Shown here: piece after piece, positions 21,136 through 35,064 of the stretch
Position numbering within the stretch: position 1 is the stretch's first letter
How the letters are laid out: every line of letters starts with the position of its first letter
From: Trichomonas vaginalis G3
Taxonomy: Eukaryota; Parabasalia; Trichomonadida; Trichomonadidae
Direction: 5' to 3'
DNA length: 64,000 nucleotides
Assembly: GCF_026262505.1 (NCBI RefSeq)
Contig: NC_067207.1
Coordinates: forward strand, 10,570,082-10,634,081
Position numbers and translations under genes: made by a program
Notes under the pieces: generated by a model
Database searches by the model: none
What the model was told of the DNA's origin: nothing
Seen by the model: only the letters and a program-made list of their open reading frames with translations

Positions 21136-23485
21136 AGGATGATCATATTATACTTGTAACAATAAGCCCATTAATTTTTCCAGTTAGCGTAAAATATTTA
21201 TTGATCCACACATTCAATCCATGCTTTTAAAATCAAACTAAATCAATAATTTCGATATTGCGAAAATGTTAATAAATAATTAATGATAACGCATTGTGGC
21301 AATATCAAAACCTGTATTCTTTTGTTGTTTCCTGAACAGCAGTTAGAGTACCATAAATTTCATACAGACGTAAAGCATATAATCTATGCTCAATTTTCAT
21401 TTTTGAATGTGATGGTTCCTGAATATGTCCGTCTTTAAGAAATAGTTCCCTTCGTATCTTTTTGGTAGATCAAGTTGTATCTCGTCATGTCTTAACATTC
21501 AGGCAATCATCTTAATATTATTTATCATTGTTGAATTTAGAATTGTTGGCTGTTGTAGAATCTACCCATTCACTAAATGTTATTTTATCATAAAATTCCT
21601 TTAAATCTGAATGGAATAAGAAATCCTCTATGATTATAGGCTTTATTGGAAAGTGACAATAACAACCATTGATTCAAAAAAGTTGCATTTATAGTCATCC
21701 CAAATTTGTGTTGAAATTCGTCAATTTGTATAGTAATTTGACATTGATTATAGATGGATACATCCCAAAAATAATACTTCAAAACTGCTATCTTGCATTA
21801 AAAATCAAATCGTTTGTATACCTATAAAACAAGTTAAATTGATCCTTTTAATATCTGGTTGTTGAGTCTAATTTTTTTGTACAACATTTGAAACCAAATT
21901 TTTATTTACCATCACATAAGAAAACGAAGCTGAGATAATCATTCCGCATCAATTGTATAAGGAATAAAATGTGTTTGTGTAATCTGTGGCACTTAAGGAA
22001 ATCTCATTTGAAAATCAGTTATCATTATATTATCTTGACTTTTAAGGAATTCAGCTTCAAAATTGGTTTCCTTTTCCGAAATAAGACGGTATCAAAAATG
22101 TTGAAATTTTGAGATAGTTTCCATCGACAGAATAATACATCTGCATGAGTCAAAGTAATTTATTGTGGTTTTCCATCAAAAATGAACATCTTGTATAAAA
22201 TGATCTCATCCTCAAACTGATATAAAGTTTGTGACAATGGGGAGTTTCGTCCGTAAAATAAAAGACAGTTCATTGTTTGAAGCTATGCCATGATAACTTT
22301 TGATTCCTTTTTGTACAATACTTTAATAAATAAGATTAACACCTTCATCCAATTATTGCAACTTAATAGTTTAATCTTTTTCATGAAACTTAGATTTGAA
22401 TCTAATTTGCTCACATTGATAATATCTCGCAAGTTATTGGTTGGTAGGAATAACAAGAACATTTTTGTTTTTATGACAAGTGCAACGTTTTTTTCATAAA
22501 AAAATTAACGAAAATTTGATGAATTATAGTGGATATCTTAAATGGAACTGAAAGATAAAGTATACAATCTTAGACTTATAATAGAAATTGTGTTTTATTC
22601 AATTTTATTGCGAATTTTCTCTGGAGATTCTTCGTTTATTTGTGAACGCTATCCCTTTTCCAATTTTCCCTATTTTTGGTTTTTTGCTAATTTATTTTTG
22701 ATTGTGGGTTCATTGTCAAGAATTTCTTACAATTACACAGAAATTTTGCTGCAAAAAAATATAAAAAATAATATTTTGTAAGAATTCTGCTATTCAATGA
22801 TGTTAATCAATTTTAATCAGTTAATTTTCAAAAATTGAAATTCAGACAATTCTTTTGAATTTATCTTCAAAAATGTTCCTTTTCCTATCTATTCTCCAAA
22901 ACAATTTACAAACTGATCCTTTTTCAAAAACATTTATACAAAAAAGCTTCAGAAAATAAAAAGATAAATTGAACAATCAAATAAATAGAGCAAGAAATAT
23001 ATGCACTTAAGTTTGCATTTAAGATGCAGTTGCGTTCATAAAGTTAATTTTCAAATATTTCAAATAATTATCGACTCTTGATGGCAAAAACATAATACTA
23101 TCTGTTGCAATGAAAAATGATACTATGAATGTTTTTCTGATAGTTCTGTTATGGTGAATACCCCAGGAGAAAATAAAAATCTTAAATTTATAATATAATT
23201 GCAACTTCTTCTTTGTCATGCATGTAATTAATCATGTTATAAAATATAAAATGACTGACGATCAGAAATAGTAATTCATATGATATATATAAAATAATTT
23301 TTGAATCAAGGCAATTAATGAAATCATTCCATTTCTATTATTTAATGGGAGTCTGATTTGTATAATATGAGTTGTGTCCAATCTAAGATTTAAAATTATT
23401 TAAATTAAAAAATTATAATTTCGATATGAGTCGATTTTTAATAAATATCATATATCAAAGAATTCGTTTTTTTTAAATAAAAAAA
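21136..23485. other. Degraded host-type DNA, no gene recognised
   Basis: The minus strand between 21300 and 22500 shows sensible but broken protein stretches (FGMTINATFL, then LFLKDGHIQEPSHSKMKIEHRLYALRLYEIYG), so a worn gene of about 400 residues may lie there. A plus-strand frame at 22542-22781 (79 codons, two hydrophobic stretches, ILLRIFSG and FFANLFLIVG) has no recognised relatives. The rest is AT-rich and empty. Confidence 0.3.
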
Positions 23486-23489
23486 ATTA

Positions 23490-24960
23490 CTGCTTCTTAT
23501 GGTGCTTACGAACAGGCTGTGGTTCTGGCAATGCTGTCTGAGTGGGCATAACTCTATGTGGTGGTCCATCTGTACAAGGGCCTCCTCTGAAGCCTTAAAC
23601 ATCTTGAGAAGTAAGATTGAATATTCTTGCCTTTCTGCGAAATTCTGAATTTATTTGTTGGTCTTTCTAAGGAATTTAGTGTAATCTAGAAGCTTATCTC
23701 TGACTCCCTTTTGCGCAAAGTGATGATTTAACTTTGCCAAGCAAATCCTTAACTGCCAGAGAATTTTGTTCAATTTCTTTGAATGCAGTCTGCGGAGCTG
23801 GGAAAGCTTGGATGTGACTTTGCTGACTCATTGTATGACTCTGCTGTGCCTGTGTGAAGAATTTCTCGGGCATACTGTCTCTGCATTGTTTAAGAAATTT
23901 CTTCCATTCATTCTCGTGGTCCAAACAATGGATTCTATCGAGTGATTCTCATATCATGGAGGCTCTCTCTCTAACAGAGTTCTGGAGGTCTTGGAGAGCC
24001 TTCGAATCGAGAGTGTAACGGCGGCTTGCTGTTGCGTTTGCTGTAAGAATCCGTTTGCTTAGGAGTGTTTAATACGCCTCTGTAAGCTTATCTAATGATT
24101 GCCTGCTGCGTAGATTTCATCCTTGATTTCGTTGATTTCGTCATTGTTTGTTCTTTGAATCTCTTTTGTATGCTCTTCGAACCATCTTGTTAAGGGCGAT
24201 TTCAAGGCACTTGAATTCAAGCATCTGCTGGCGCTTACGCTTGGCAAATTGTTTATAGATTCTTATTTTGTAAAGCGGCTGATGGTTGAAGCTGTGAAAA
24301 AGTTGATAATTAATTGTATGACCGATGGGTTTTTGGAAGGATAGCAGCACGTTCCTTGGAGTTCAAAGTTATTCAAAATCGCAGGCGAAGAAGAAAGGAA
24401 CAGCGTTTGTGATTAATTGTAAGCATCTTTTACGAACAAAAGCAAAAGTCATCAGATGATAAAGCCTTTTCTGTCAGCAATATCGAGAAATTTTCGTAGA
24501 AATTACATCTGGAGAACTTGTTCGAATTTTCATCAGCAAGGAGCGGAGTTGATATTATAGCAACATATCTTCCAATCTTCTGGTGTAATCAGCGTTTGAT
24601 TCGAGATGGTTAACAAAATTTGAAGATAATCGTCTTTTACTTCAGGTGGATCAATTTGTTCTTAAGCAATATATCTCAATAATGTGCGAAGAGATGCAAC
24701 ATCCCATTGGTTTTGAGAATGCAAGAAAAAGCAGTTCGTAAAACATTTTTCTGGTTACATCGAATGGCTTGCCTGGAGGCTTTGCAAAAGCGAGAAATGT
24801 CTCTTCCTCGACACGTTCGCCTCTGGAATTGTTCAACAATGATATCCATCTGATTTTGATTATCTGGATTTTGGAGATCGCGCTTGAATTGCTTTGAAAA
24901 TCTGCAAATACGGTTGAATTCTATTTCATAAGCTTTGGTCGTTCACCATAGTATATAAGG
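23490..24960 (-). pseudogene. Broken host-type gene, unrecognised
   Basis: Minus-strand coding of about 480 residues ending near 23490 in a His/Lys-rich tail after a Pro/Gln stretch (TALPEPQPV). Frames shift at least six times: sensible segments run 24651-24839 (RGERVEEETFLAF), about 24540-24660 (QIDPPEVKDDYLQILLTISN), 24141-24350, and 23694-23924 (DHENEWKKFLKQC, Gln-rich AQQSHTMSQQSH). The helical N-terminal half followed by a Gln/Pro-rich end looks like a eukaryotic adaptor or scaffold protein, but no domain is assigned. Either a pseudogene or a gene with many sequencing errors. Confidence 0.4.
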
Positions 24961-24969
24961 AACGAAATA

Positions 24970-26110
24970 ATCAGTTAGAAACTCAATGAATTTTTTCTAA
25001 TTCAGTTTAGAGCCCGTTTAAGTGAAAGTGACAATTCGAATTTGTTTATATCTTAGCATTCTTCAAAAATAAACGCTTCCTTGCTATTTTAAACATATAT
25101 TTGAGTTTTTTTTTAGCCTTAAATTATAAGAAATACCATCCATGTTGCATCAGGTAATCATGATATATCCAAATATTGAACTATGCTATAAACTGGATAA
25201 TTATAATGCTCATTAAATTGTATTTTTCCTATATTTGTTGATTTTATTATAAGTTATGAGATATCTCTTATTTCACAAATATTTGAAATTATAAATTTTA
25301 ACATGATAATGACTTTTATACATTGAGATGACTAATTATCCATATTAGGTGATAAATTAAGAAATGCTTGCTAAGAAAATATTGATAAGATTTAAGATAG
25401 TTCCAAAGTATAGGTATTAACTAATGCCAACAAAGGTAAATTTCCACAATATCTTCGGTGAGTTGTTTTGGTTATTCAATCTATTTCTCTGAAATATTTA
25501 TTCATATAAAAGATAGAGAATCAATATGAATGCCTTATTGAATTATTCCAATCAATATAGAAAACTATAAACATCTTGGCTAGAACTTTAAGTATTCCCG
25601 TTAACAACAGTCCCAAATCTTAAAGATAAATTCAAATCAAGTATGATCAACAGAAAAATGAAATTAAATAGCTTTCGGAACGAGATAAAAGGACTCATGG
25701 TGTGTGTGTAGAAGTTGTATGTATGCATTTTCCACATCTTCGAGTTGATTGAACTGATAAAATCTTATGTAAAATGATCACTAATTGAATTTCATATCAC
25801 ATTATCAAATTGAATCATCCATAAAGTGGCAAAATGAAAACTTCGCACCCTTTAATGCATATTATATAGGAAAATGGATATTCGGTATTAAATGTCAAAA
25901 GGTGGTGCTCGTTGAGTGGAACACATTTTTTAGTGTTTAAAGACGAAAATTACAAAAACATGAATATGACTATTTAGATAACCTCCGAATCCAAGAATAG
26001 AAATCATTGAAGAAGATTCAAAACCTCGATTCAGACTCACAAAACTATGGCGACTATAATATGTTTGAAGCCGAATCGGTTGAATTTCATTAATTGCGAT
26101 GGGTTTTTAG
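24970..26110. other. AT-rich intergenic DNA
   Basis: No coding frame, repeat or RNA gene recognised. Confidence 0.55.
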
Positions 26111-26119
26111 CGTTAACGT

Positions 26120-27170
26120 GGCTGTACGTTGGAAAAATCCTGATATGTAATGAAAGTTTAAGATTATAGCTGTTATTGGTCGTGTTTTTATGGAAAACGT
26201 CATGTTATGCGGAACCAATAAAACACACATGAAATTGTTGCAATAAAATCGATTCATAAATCTCGTTTAATTCAGTCAGAGAACCCAAAGTTCCATCACA
26301 GTCATTGGCAGAGTCGAAATATACTTTACCAAAAAGTTCAACATTCCATTCATTAGTTTCGTTAAGGTTGCTTTTCAGACGGCATCGAAGTTCTACCCGG
26401 ATAGAATTACGCTCCTGGGTGGAGAAATTAATTCTTCCAGATATGCAAAAAACGGTAGTTTATCCCTTTATATGACATTAACTCTATAGCCAGAGATTTT
26501 GCATGGCTTTCATCATCTGCATAGTATGTGGAATCGTTTATCGTGATTTAAAGCCCGAAATATACTACTTGACAAAGCTGGTTACCATAAAATTGACAAG
26601 ATTTCGGTTTATCCAAGAATGGTTCTTACGAACGCAAACAAATACGTTCTGTGGCACGAGCGAGTACTTTAGCGCCTGAAAATTGTCCATCGTCAACCTT
26701 ACACTGTTGCTGTTTGACTGGTGGGCAGTCGGAATAATTAACATACGAGTTGCTTTTTGGGCCGTAACTCCTTTGCTCACTCACACAGCGCAAGATTATT
26801 TCGAAAATATTCTAGAAAAAAGAGCCAACATCTTTCCACTAAATACACCCATTCGCATTCTTCGATTTTATTTCAGCTCTTCTTAAAAGGATGCAAAATT
26901 ACGAACCAAACTAACGATCAGATTATCAAATGCGTTTTTGAAGGAATAAATTTTGATGATCTCTTGCAAAGAAGGATATTAAACAACATTCATACAAGGG
27001 TTGAGAAATCACGCAACCTAATAAACCTTTGACAAAGAATTTACTCAAGAAACTCCACAAGATTCGTTTGTTCTTTCCGTTTTGGATCTGCGAGACAAAT
27101 TCCCAGGATTTTTCTATGTTGATGGTAACACATTTGAATGATGAACAGTTCGCCTCCCAAGAATATTAAA
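26120..27170 (+). pseudogene. AGC-family serine/threonine protein kinase, broken
   Basis: Protein kinase landmarks appear in order on the plus strand: the ATP-binding strand IAVIGR at 26166-26183 followed by a damaged glycine loop and GKVM-like codons; an Ala-x-Lys region near 26240; the catalytic loop YRDLKPE at 26539-26559; the activation segment FCGTSEY at 26647-26667; APE as GCG-CCT-GAA at 26672-26680; and DWWAVG at 26716-26733. The order YRDLKPE, T-F-C-G-T-x-E-Y and D-W-W-A-x-G is diagnostic of the AGC group. The DFG motif is not readable. Frames change at least eight times, for example one extra T at 26668 between GTSEY and LAPE, so no kinase can be made. AGC kinases are numerous in trichomonads. 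Pseudogene or badly sequenced gene. Confidence 0.8.
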
Positions 27171-27528
27171 GAAATGACTGAAATTTAGAGGAAGATCCAA
27201 ACAAAGCACTCCTGAGCATAAGAAAACACAAATGATGATGGAATGACGCCATCATAGCTAAAACGATGACTATCAGCCGATTAGTCCCATTTTAATTTAT
27301 ATAAATTTGTTTATATTTTTATTTTTGTATTGAATATATAGTGTTTTATCTTTTCAAGATATCCTATTAATGTATGTAACAAATCCTTTTATTAAGTTAA
27401 AAATTTGAGATCGAAATTTCATAATATCTTCTACTGTTGACTATTTGTATTGAAATATGACAGATCAACAATAATATCGTAAAATTTATTTTATTAATAA
27501 CAAAATTAACAACAATCCGAGCCTGGTG
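27171..27528. other. AT-rich DNA up to the scaffold gap
   Basis: Downstream of the kinase relic; no gene or repeat recognised. Ends abruptly at the N run. Confidence 0.5.
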
Positions 27529-27553
27529 NNNNNNNNNNNNNNNNNNNNNNNNN
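27529..27553. other. Assembly gap (25 N)
   Basis: A run of exactly 25 N. To its left is host-type DNA, to its right the sequence starts in the middle of a Polinton B gene. The order and orientation of the two sides are therefore a scaffolding statement, not sequence. Confidence 1.
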
Positions 27554-27865
27554 TATAACCTTTCAAACCAGGAGCCAAATTCTTGCGATTTTCGTACGGA
27601 ATCTTCTACTCGGTTTTCCGAGGGTAGCAAACTATGAGGAAAATTCTTCTAAAAGTCTTTTGTTGTCTGGTTTCCAAACAATGATATGCCTTGCTTTGTA
27701 GAACAAGAAGCGTTCATATACTTTGCAATCTTGGTACATATCGTCTTTGACGAACGAAATGAGAACGTAACTGTTTGTTATACTGTATGTACTCGTATTC
27801 TTCATTTATGGCTTCATGGACGGATATAACGTTGTTGGTTTCTCTGTGTTTGTTGACATTACTGT
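27554..27865 (-). pseudogene. KilA-N-type gene, mirror copy
   Basis: Reverse partner of 63233-63530; begins at the gap, so only the N-terminal part is present. Broken. Confidence 0.75.
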
Positions 27866-27934
27866 CTTTATAATCGATAAAAAAATTGGTGTTAGAAAAA
27901 ATTAGCGTTATTTTCTGACTTTCACAAAAAGGAC

Positions 27935-28600
27935 CAAAAATAAACGGCTTTACATGTGATGTTTCAGCAACTTCGTCAAATAATTTTTAGCTTTATCTAT
28001 CTACATCAATGTAATATCAAAACGTTTCTTTACCTTTCGTGGAGCACCATACATTTTCTCAAAAACTTCAAAAGCAGTTCTGTTGTTCAGCAGCTCTCAT
28101 GATCATTAACCAAACACAACCTTGACTCTATTGACTGTACTGTCAGATCTTTGAAGTTAATATTATATGTTCCTTTCCTATCTTATATCTCTTTGTATTG
28201 AAGTCCTTCGGTTTCTGAACGATGTAAAAGTTAAGCCTTTCACTTGCAAACGTTTCCGTAATCGGAATGTAACCATAAGTTATGAAGTTATATCCAACAA
28301 TGGGTCAATCCATAGAAGAAATTATTGGTTATAAGACAAAAACCCAAAATTTTGTCATGAATATGCTGTAGTTCCATAGAATCTTACCGATATCATTAAG
28401 CTCAGGATTTCTTTGTCAAAATTTTCTGAGTTGAAGCAATTTCTAAACCCAGTCGTTTGTTTTCTTTCCCAGATGGAGATATTATGTCTGACAAAAGATT
28501 ATTTGTTTGTATTTTTACAGTATCTTACGTTTTAAATCAACCAATCTTCAACCACTTTTGGTGTCATTGTCTATCTTGTTAACTGTTTCAAACTCAATGG
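27935..28600 (-). pseudogene. KilA-N/T5orf172 gene, mirror copy
   Basis: Reverse partner of 62534-63145. Broken, about ten breaks. Confidence 0.8.
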
Positions 28601-28877
28601 TGGACATTACTGGTCGGTTAACCATTTAACAAAATAAAAATTTTTCTTAGAAAAAAAATGGAGCGTTATTTTTTCTAAACTAATGAAATTCGATTATTTT
28701 TGTCTTATCAGTACTCCGCTCTTAATCGGGACTGTGTTGTCAAATGTCATGTTGTCAATCAAATTTATTAAAGAAGTATAATTAACTGGTGACATTGTTG
28801 ACGTTAGTGACACTGAAAACATTCATGAAAACAATTAACGAAACATTAACGTAAACTTAACGATAAAAAATATTAGT

Positions 28878-30003
28878 TCATAAGAATTTTCTTATTCTTT
28901 TTGGCATATTTTTGTCTTTCCAGTTACCCCGCTCTTAATGGTCCCCGATGTTTGGCTTGACTCTCTCAATTCTGAGGATGGTATACATCTTCAATGCCTC
29001 CTTCATTCTTACTTTATAAGTTGTCATTCGGTTTGTGTTATTGCCAAGGTATTTCAATAACCACTTCCTCGCTTTTGCTTCGTCAATGGGTTTCAGCAAG
29101 GTTGCCATTACTACTTTTCAACTAATTTATTGACGAGGATAAAAAGCAATGGAGTGCGTCAGCAGCTTTTATTAAAAGATATTCCATTACTTGCTAGAGG
29201 TTCTTTACATATAATTAATTTTCGACTTAACTTTAAACGTTTCTTTTCAACGTTTGGTTCGTCAAGAACTACAAGAACTTTTTTACCAGGCAATGAGGGT
29301 AAATTGTGTTGAATTCTGATATTTTGTGGTTTGACTTTCGTTTCTTTTGTATTAACTTTTCTTCTTGTGTTGTGTCATTGAAATTTGGTGATATGTCCTG
29401 TTGTATAGTGTGTTGAGGGAATTATTATAACTTCGAGAAAATGTTTCATTGTTTCTTCGGTAAAGTCTCCGCTCTTTTGGTTTAAAATTCTCTAGCGTTC
29501 TTATGAGCGGTTGTATGATGCCGAGTATTTTATTGGTATTGGTCTTCAGTAGTGTAGTGAGGTTATGTTATTGCTTAATTGAGAAAATCTGTTGATTGCA
29601 TTGCTGAGGTATGCACTGTCTTGGTCTGATGTTTTTTAAAGTACTTGGGCTATGTTCTGCTACAAACTTTTGTGTAAAACTCTTAACACTTCACGAGTTT
29701 CCTTTATTTTTCATTGGATATGCATATGCTTTCTAGTGTTAACATTAATGAAGATGAGGAATGTTTATGTCCCTCCTTTTCTGCTTGAATGAGGTGTCAA
29801 AATTGGTATTGCGTCAGGAGTAGTTGGAGTAAATTGGTAAAAAGTAGTCGTAAGGGTGGTTTATTTTTGTTTGATTGATTACAATTTTTGTCAAAGACCT
29901 GTTCACTTCAGCTTGTTAGTAATCCCCAACTCTTTTGCAGCTTCATTGGAACTTCTTAAATGACTCCATGAGATGTTGTTCGTAATACTTCTTTCAAGCT
30001 CAT
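28878..30003 (-). pseudogene. Integrase, mirror copy
   Basis: Reverse partner of 61194-62280. Broken, more than ten breaks. Confidence 0.8.
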
Positions 30004-30067
30004 TATGTAAAGTTAAAGATTTTATTCAAGACGGTAAGCCTTGACCAAAGGGTCTGGCTCAGCACAT

Positions 30068-33000
30068 TCAATGGAACGCGTACCATGCGGGATTACAGTC
30101 ACAAATGTGGCATGTAATTCTTTACCCAAGCCTGTTGATTCTGTTGTGAAGTATGGCATGATTTCCTCCTGGTTCAGTTTGTCAAAAAGTCTTTTTTGGC
30201 TGAATTTTATAAGATGGAGATTAAATACATCATTTGGCCAGCTTCATAGTCTGAGTTTGTATAATGGGTGGTCTCGTAATGAGTGCTATGGTCGCCAGAA
30301 AAAAGTGTCGTTCCTGTATAGTGTGCGGTGGAAGGTTTGCTCTTTAATTTTCTTGAACCACCGGTTGCTATTTGAATATTAGTACGAATATAAGAATTTG
30401 TTACAATCTGCTTGCAGTGTACCAAAACCTAAACTGTTTGTGGATTTGTTGAGTTTCATGGACGTATAAAATAGAGCCTGTAGATATAATGTTTGAAGTA
30501 TTTCAGTCTTTAATGTTTGAAGCTCTGTTTTGTCAGCTTCTTATTTCATATAAATCTGAGCAGTGAATTTTAACATTGATTTTTCATTGCATCCGTGACA
30601 TAAACCATTTTTACAGTTTAATGTCTTTCTTTCGTGGTTATGTTTTCATTCGAGTTAAACCTTGTGGAAAGTTTAGGAGGGTTTTTATAAGGTAATGCAT
30701 CCCCACCAGTTCTAACATCAATTACTTTCTAGTGAGACACAGTTGAGAAGGATTTATGTGTATGGTTCTTGTCAAGCTTTCTTGTCTAACATTGCGGGTA
30801 TTCATATGCTTCTCAAAGTTTCTGACATGGACCTTCAATGTTCATACATTGTTATTTAAACTATTAAGAGGTATCTTTTACGCTGTACCTTGGATTCTCT
30901 AAAGTTGCACTTGAACAATGGGTATAGTTCAATATTTATTGTCGTCTGCTCAACAGTAGTGAAGGATTTATGTAGTAGGGTTTTTTGTCTGCTTTACTGT
31001 CTTAAAGAAGTTTGGAAGTTCATTTAATACTCGGAGATATGTGTGTTTATGAGATTTCAAAACTTTTGTTCGTTGCTTCAAGTTAAACTTTGTCAGTTTA
31101 CTTTTAATAGCATTCTCAAACGCTTATTTTTGACTTAACTCTCAAAGTAAATCTTGGTTCACTAATTACACCGCTTAACAAAGAAGTATGAAGCATAAAT
31201 GTCATTGTTATAACCAAATGCTCTGGTGCTTTACCTGTGTCATTACTGTACAGCTTACAGTTGTATTGTAATTAACCTTTAGCACGAATGAATTTATATC
31301 TTCTTTCATTAACATCTTTCACACCCCCCCCCCCACCCTTTCTTATTCTGTTTCATCTGTGTTAAATATCCTGTAGTTCGTTATAATATGTTTCGTCTGA
31401 TCTATATAATGACATAGGTTTTTATCTGGCTTTTTCGGCTAATTTTCTCCTTTCTATCTCATTTTATTTCAAGTTCAATGACCTACACCTTACGTCACCG
31501 AAGACAAGTATTTTTCTTCAGCTACTTGAAGAACGTCCACTTTGCCATCTTTGGTATTGTCATAATGAGACTTTGAGTTAAAATCTTTCCTGTCATTAAT
31601 GGATGTTTGTAAAACTCTTCTTCTTACCGTGTTCGGGGTCATGGTCGTCATCATATCTGTGAAAATCAGGTAGATGTTGTCATACATTAAAGCTAATATC
31701 TGTCTCAAAAGTTCATGCTATTTGAAACTGGAACGAACAGATATACAGAACTTCATCCTCCTAAAGTAAGTCTGCTTTCTTAAGTATTCTAATGTATGCA
31801 ATGAAGAACAGAGTACTTGAAAATATTTGAACAATATTCATTAGCGTTGGTTTAGTGGTTCTTCTGGAGTTCTTGTTGTTCAGTTCCTTCTGTAGTGTTC
31901 TGTTGGGAGTTTCTGCATCTTCTATTCAATGCTCTTGCTCTCAAGACCTAAATGTTAGAGACACCAGGTTTTACAAAGGACTTTATTAAATGCTTTACAT
32001 AGTTCTTGGTAGTTAGTGTTTAGCATTTAAGTAAGTTCCTTAGCTTCCCTCATTCATGTACGTCCAAGCATATGTAAAAATTATACTTTTCTTGTAGTCG
32101 AGCAATAGACTGACTGTGAATTTTTTAAAGAATTTGTCAATCCTTTAAGGCCACTTTCATTGCATGTCTGATAGCTGAGCCCAAGAATATCATTTGCTTC
32201 TTTAGTGTATTTTGTGCTTTCGTAAGATAATCATCGTACGTGCATTGTGTTTGCTATACCGTCTTACAGTTATCTATTTGACTCCTGTTTCTTAGCATCA
32301 CACAGATAAAGTTTAATAGTATCGAAAACCGTTGAAAATGAAGTTCAAAGATTTTACGTCCATTTAAACTCTTCACCAGGTCTGCCCATACTTTCGAATT
32401 TGGTATGAAGAACTCATATGAAGCGCTGTTAAACAAGTATTTATTAAGTTCATATTCATGATTTAGCGTTTTTCCACCTTTCCATTTCTCACCATCCAAG
32501 ACCGGTTTTGCCTTGAGGTTCCTTGTAGTTCCTTGTGGTTCTTGAGGTCAGTGTTCCACCCTTCTCTCCTTTCAGTCTCATTTATGTTCGTCACAAATAA
32601 TGATTCTAATGTCATAGGTGTCATCATTACTGTACCAGCGAACGCCAAGAATTTGTTTTCTCATTCATGTACTAAATTCATTTTAGCTTTTAATGTGTTC
32701 GCAAATCGAAACTCTTTAACAATTCATGAGCAACATTTAATTTTTATAATGACGTCATCTACTGGTGAATTTATATATTGCACCGTTCATCATTTATGAT
32801 AGGAACTTTACTTGTGAATGATGGTGTATAGTGATAGGAATACAGATGTATAAAATATCGAATCATGATTTTTTTTAGTTTTTCATCGTCTAATTGACTA
32901 AATTGTCTACCTTCCATTGTTAAAGTTAGTTTTCATTTGACTAGTTCAGTGCCTTCTTGCTTTCATTTTGTTTCATGACGCATATGAAGCAAAATGTCAT
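30068..33000 (-). pseudogene. Phage-type fibre gene, mirror copy
   Basis: Reverse partner of 58268-61125. The most heavily altered part of the left arm; broken, several tens of breaks. Confidence 0.8.
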
Positions 33001-33018
33001 ATTTTAATGAGAATAAAT

Positions 33019-33780
33019 ATGTTGTTCTCTATTACAAGAGTACAGACCCGATGATAGGCAGTAAAACTACAAACAAAACTTAGGTCTTCAGAAATTGAAG
33101 CACTTCTTTAGAGTTGTTGACTTCAATACTATGCAACTTTGTCATAATTAGATTGATACAGATTTTATTAGAGATTGAAATAGATAGCAGAAGTGTTATA
33201 ATACATTTCTACAGAGCCGAGTACAGATAGATAAATTGTGGAAGTCATAGATACTTCTCTAAATGAAGAACTATGACAACATAGATGTCGAAAACTCTCT
33301 CTGGAGGGAACATTTGAAGTTCAGTTATGCGAAGGAGTTTATAATACACGAATGAGTCATAGAGTTCATTGGCTTCTTCTGGGAGCATACCATATGAATG
33401 TCTTTGAAAAGTGTTACAAAAACGAGTTGAGATGAAAATCTGTTCCATACGTATGTTATGGTAATGTTGTTTATACATTGATCTGAAAATGCAATGGTAC
33501 AGCATTTCAGGAGTAATAGTAAAGGTTCAGTAGAATATAAATCCTTCTGTTATGCAGGTCAATTCAATGTGTCAATTCCAACGTTCCTTCATAGCAAAAC
33601 TCATTTAGGTAAATGGGTTCGCATTTAGTCCTCATAATTTGAAAGACATGCAATTCAGACTTGTTGACTTTCAAGGAGAGCCTGTAGAACTGAAGGCACC
33701 AGTGCGAATGACTGTTGAAGTTGACTTTTTAGAAAATATTAAATCAACAGCTTACAAGAGAATCAGAGCTAAAAATATAA
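33019..33780 (+). pseudogene. Penton-like gene, mirror copy
   Basis: Reverse partner of 57486-58250. Broken, about ten breaks. Confidence 0.75.
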
Positions 33781-33982
33781 AGTATGAATGTTTATGATTA
33801 GGTATGGAACTTGGTTGTTGCTGTTTGATGAAACAAATGAGTTAGTTATGTCAGTCAAGAGACAGGAAAAATATTGTGTTAGTGAAAACTGCACAAGTCA
33901 ATAGAGTTAGGTTTGCATTATGAAGATGAGTTCGATACTGGTTGAAGAAGTTTTGATAGATATTACAAATTGCTAACTTGAA
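33742..33982 (+). pseudogene. 80-residue gene, mirror copy
   Basis: Reverse partner of 57283-57525. Broken. Confidence 0.6.
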
Positions 33983-34029
33983 ATTTTTGACTGACGGCGC
34001 AAAGCGCCAAGAACCAAGGTCCTGATGCT

Positions 34030-34641
34030 TTAATTTACTAAAACATATTTCAAACAAAGACTTATATCTGTTTGAAGTTGTATATTCATTCGAATGATTT
34101 ATACTTAAACTCAACTCCTATAGTTCCTGGTGTTTTAATGATTCGGATGTTACCTATTTTCATGAATAGTGGAGTTTGACCACAGCATTCGATTTCAGGG
34201 TCGAGATAGTCAATGACACATTGCTTTCCTGTTATTCGTGATATAACATTTCAAGGTCCTCCTTTGTTAGAATTATTTGGTTCTTGCTTATAAGATTTGT
34301 CAAAAGCTTCTTATCGTCTTTGAGTAAAATTGTTTGGTATAACTGAAGAAGTAATGGTCTACGTTATCTGAAGGATTTGTGTTTGAACATTTGTTGTAAG
34401 GTTGTCGTTGGCCTTCTCTTGAAAGAATTGGTCCAGTGGTGGATACTCTAACTTAACATCTGATGTAGCGTTAGCGTTTGAAGCTGAGTTTAAATTCACC
34501 GACTTAAGTTCTGGTTCTTTTTCTTTCAAACACTCTGAACTATAGTTCTTTATGACAATATTGTTTGTCGTTCGTGAGTCAACATTTGATTGTTGGTTCA
34601 ATTGAACATTAACGGCACAGCTAAGATGGATTGCTTCTCAT
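34030..34641 (-). pseudogene. 204-residue gene, mirror copy
   Basis: Reverse partner of 56619-57233. Broken, a few breaks. Confidence 0.75.
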
Positions 34642-34666
34642 TTCATATAGAATAAAAACCTTATAT

Positions 34667-35064
34667 ATGTATGAAATGAACAATATAACTGACAAGGGTT
34701 TGAATGTAAGCTAACGAATGAAAATATTGTTGAATTCACTGAGACAGTTGCTGTGTATAAGATGTAGAACTACTGAAAAAAAGAGCTAAGGGAAGAAGCA
34801 GAACATGAACAAGGGTGGAAGCCTATTAAATTTATGTCAATGATGCCCAGGAGGTTCAAACATTAAAGTATGCAGAAAGTTTATAGAAGTTTATGCTCTC
34901 AAAGGTGAAAAGCCTTCATTTAAGAACAACTATTCTAACGCATATCCTCAAAAGCTAACGGATGGGAAGTGGATGATATGAATGACAGCAAAAATATTAA
35001 CAGAAATGGCGACAGAGTATGCATGGAATTTGTTACCATCAGTCAATTGAAGGTTAAACTTTAA
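34667..35064 (+). pseudogene. 134-residue gene, mirror copy
   Basis: Reverse partner of 56192-56593. Broken, several breaks. Confidence 0.7.
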
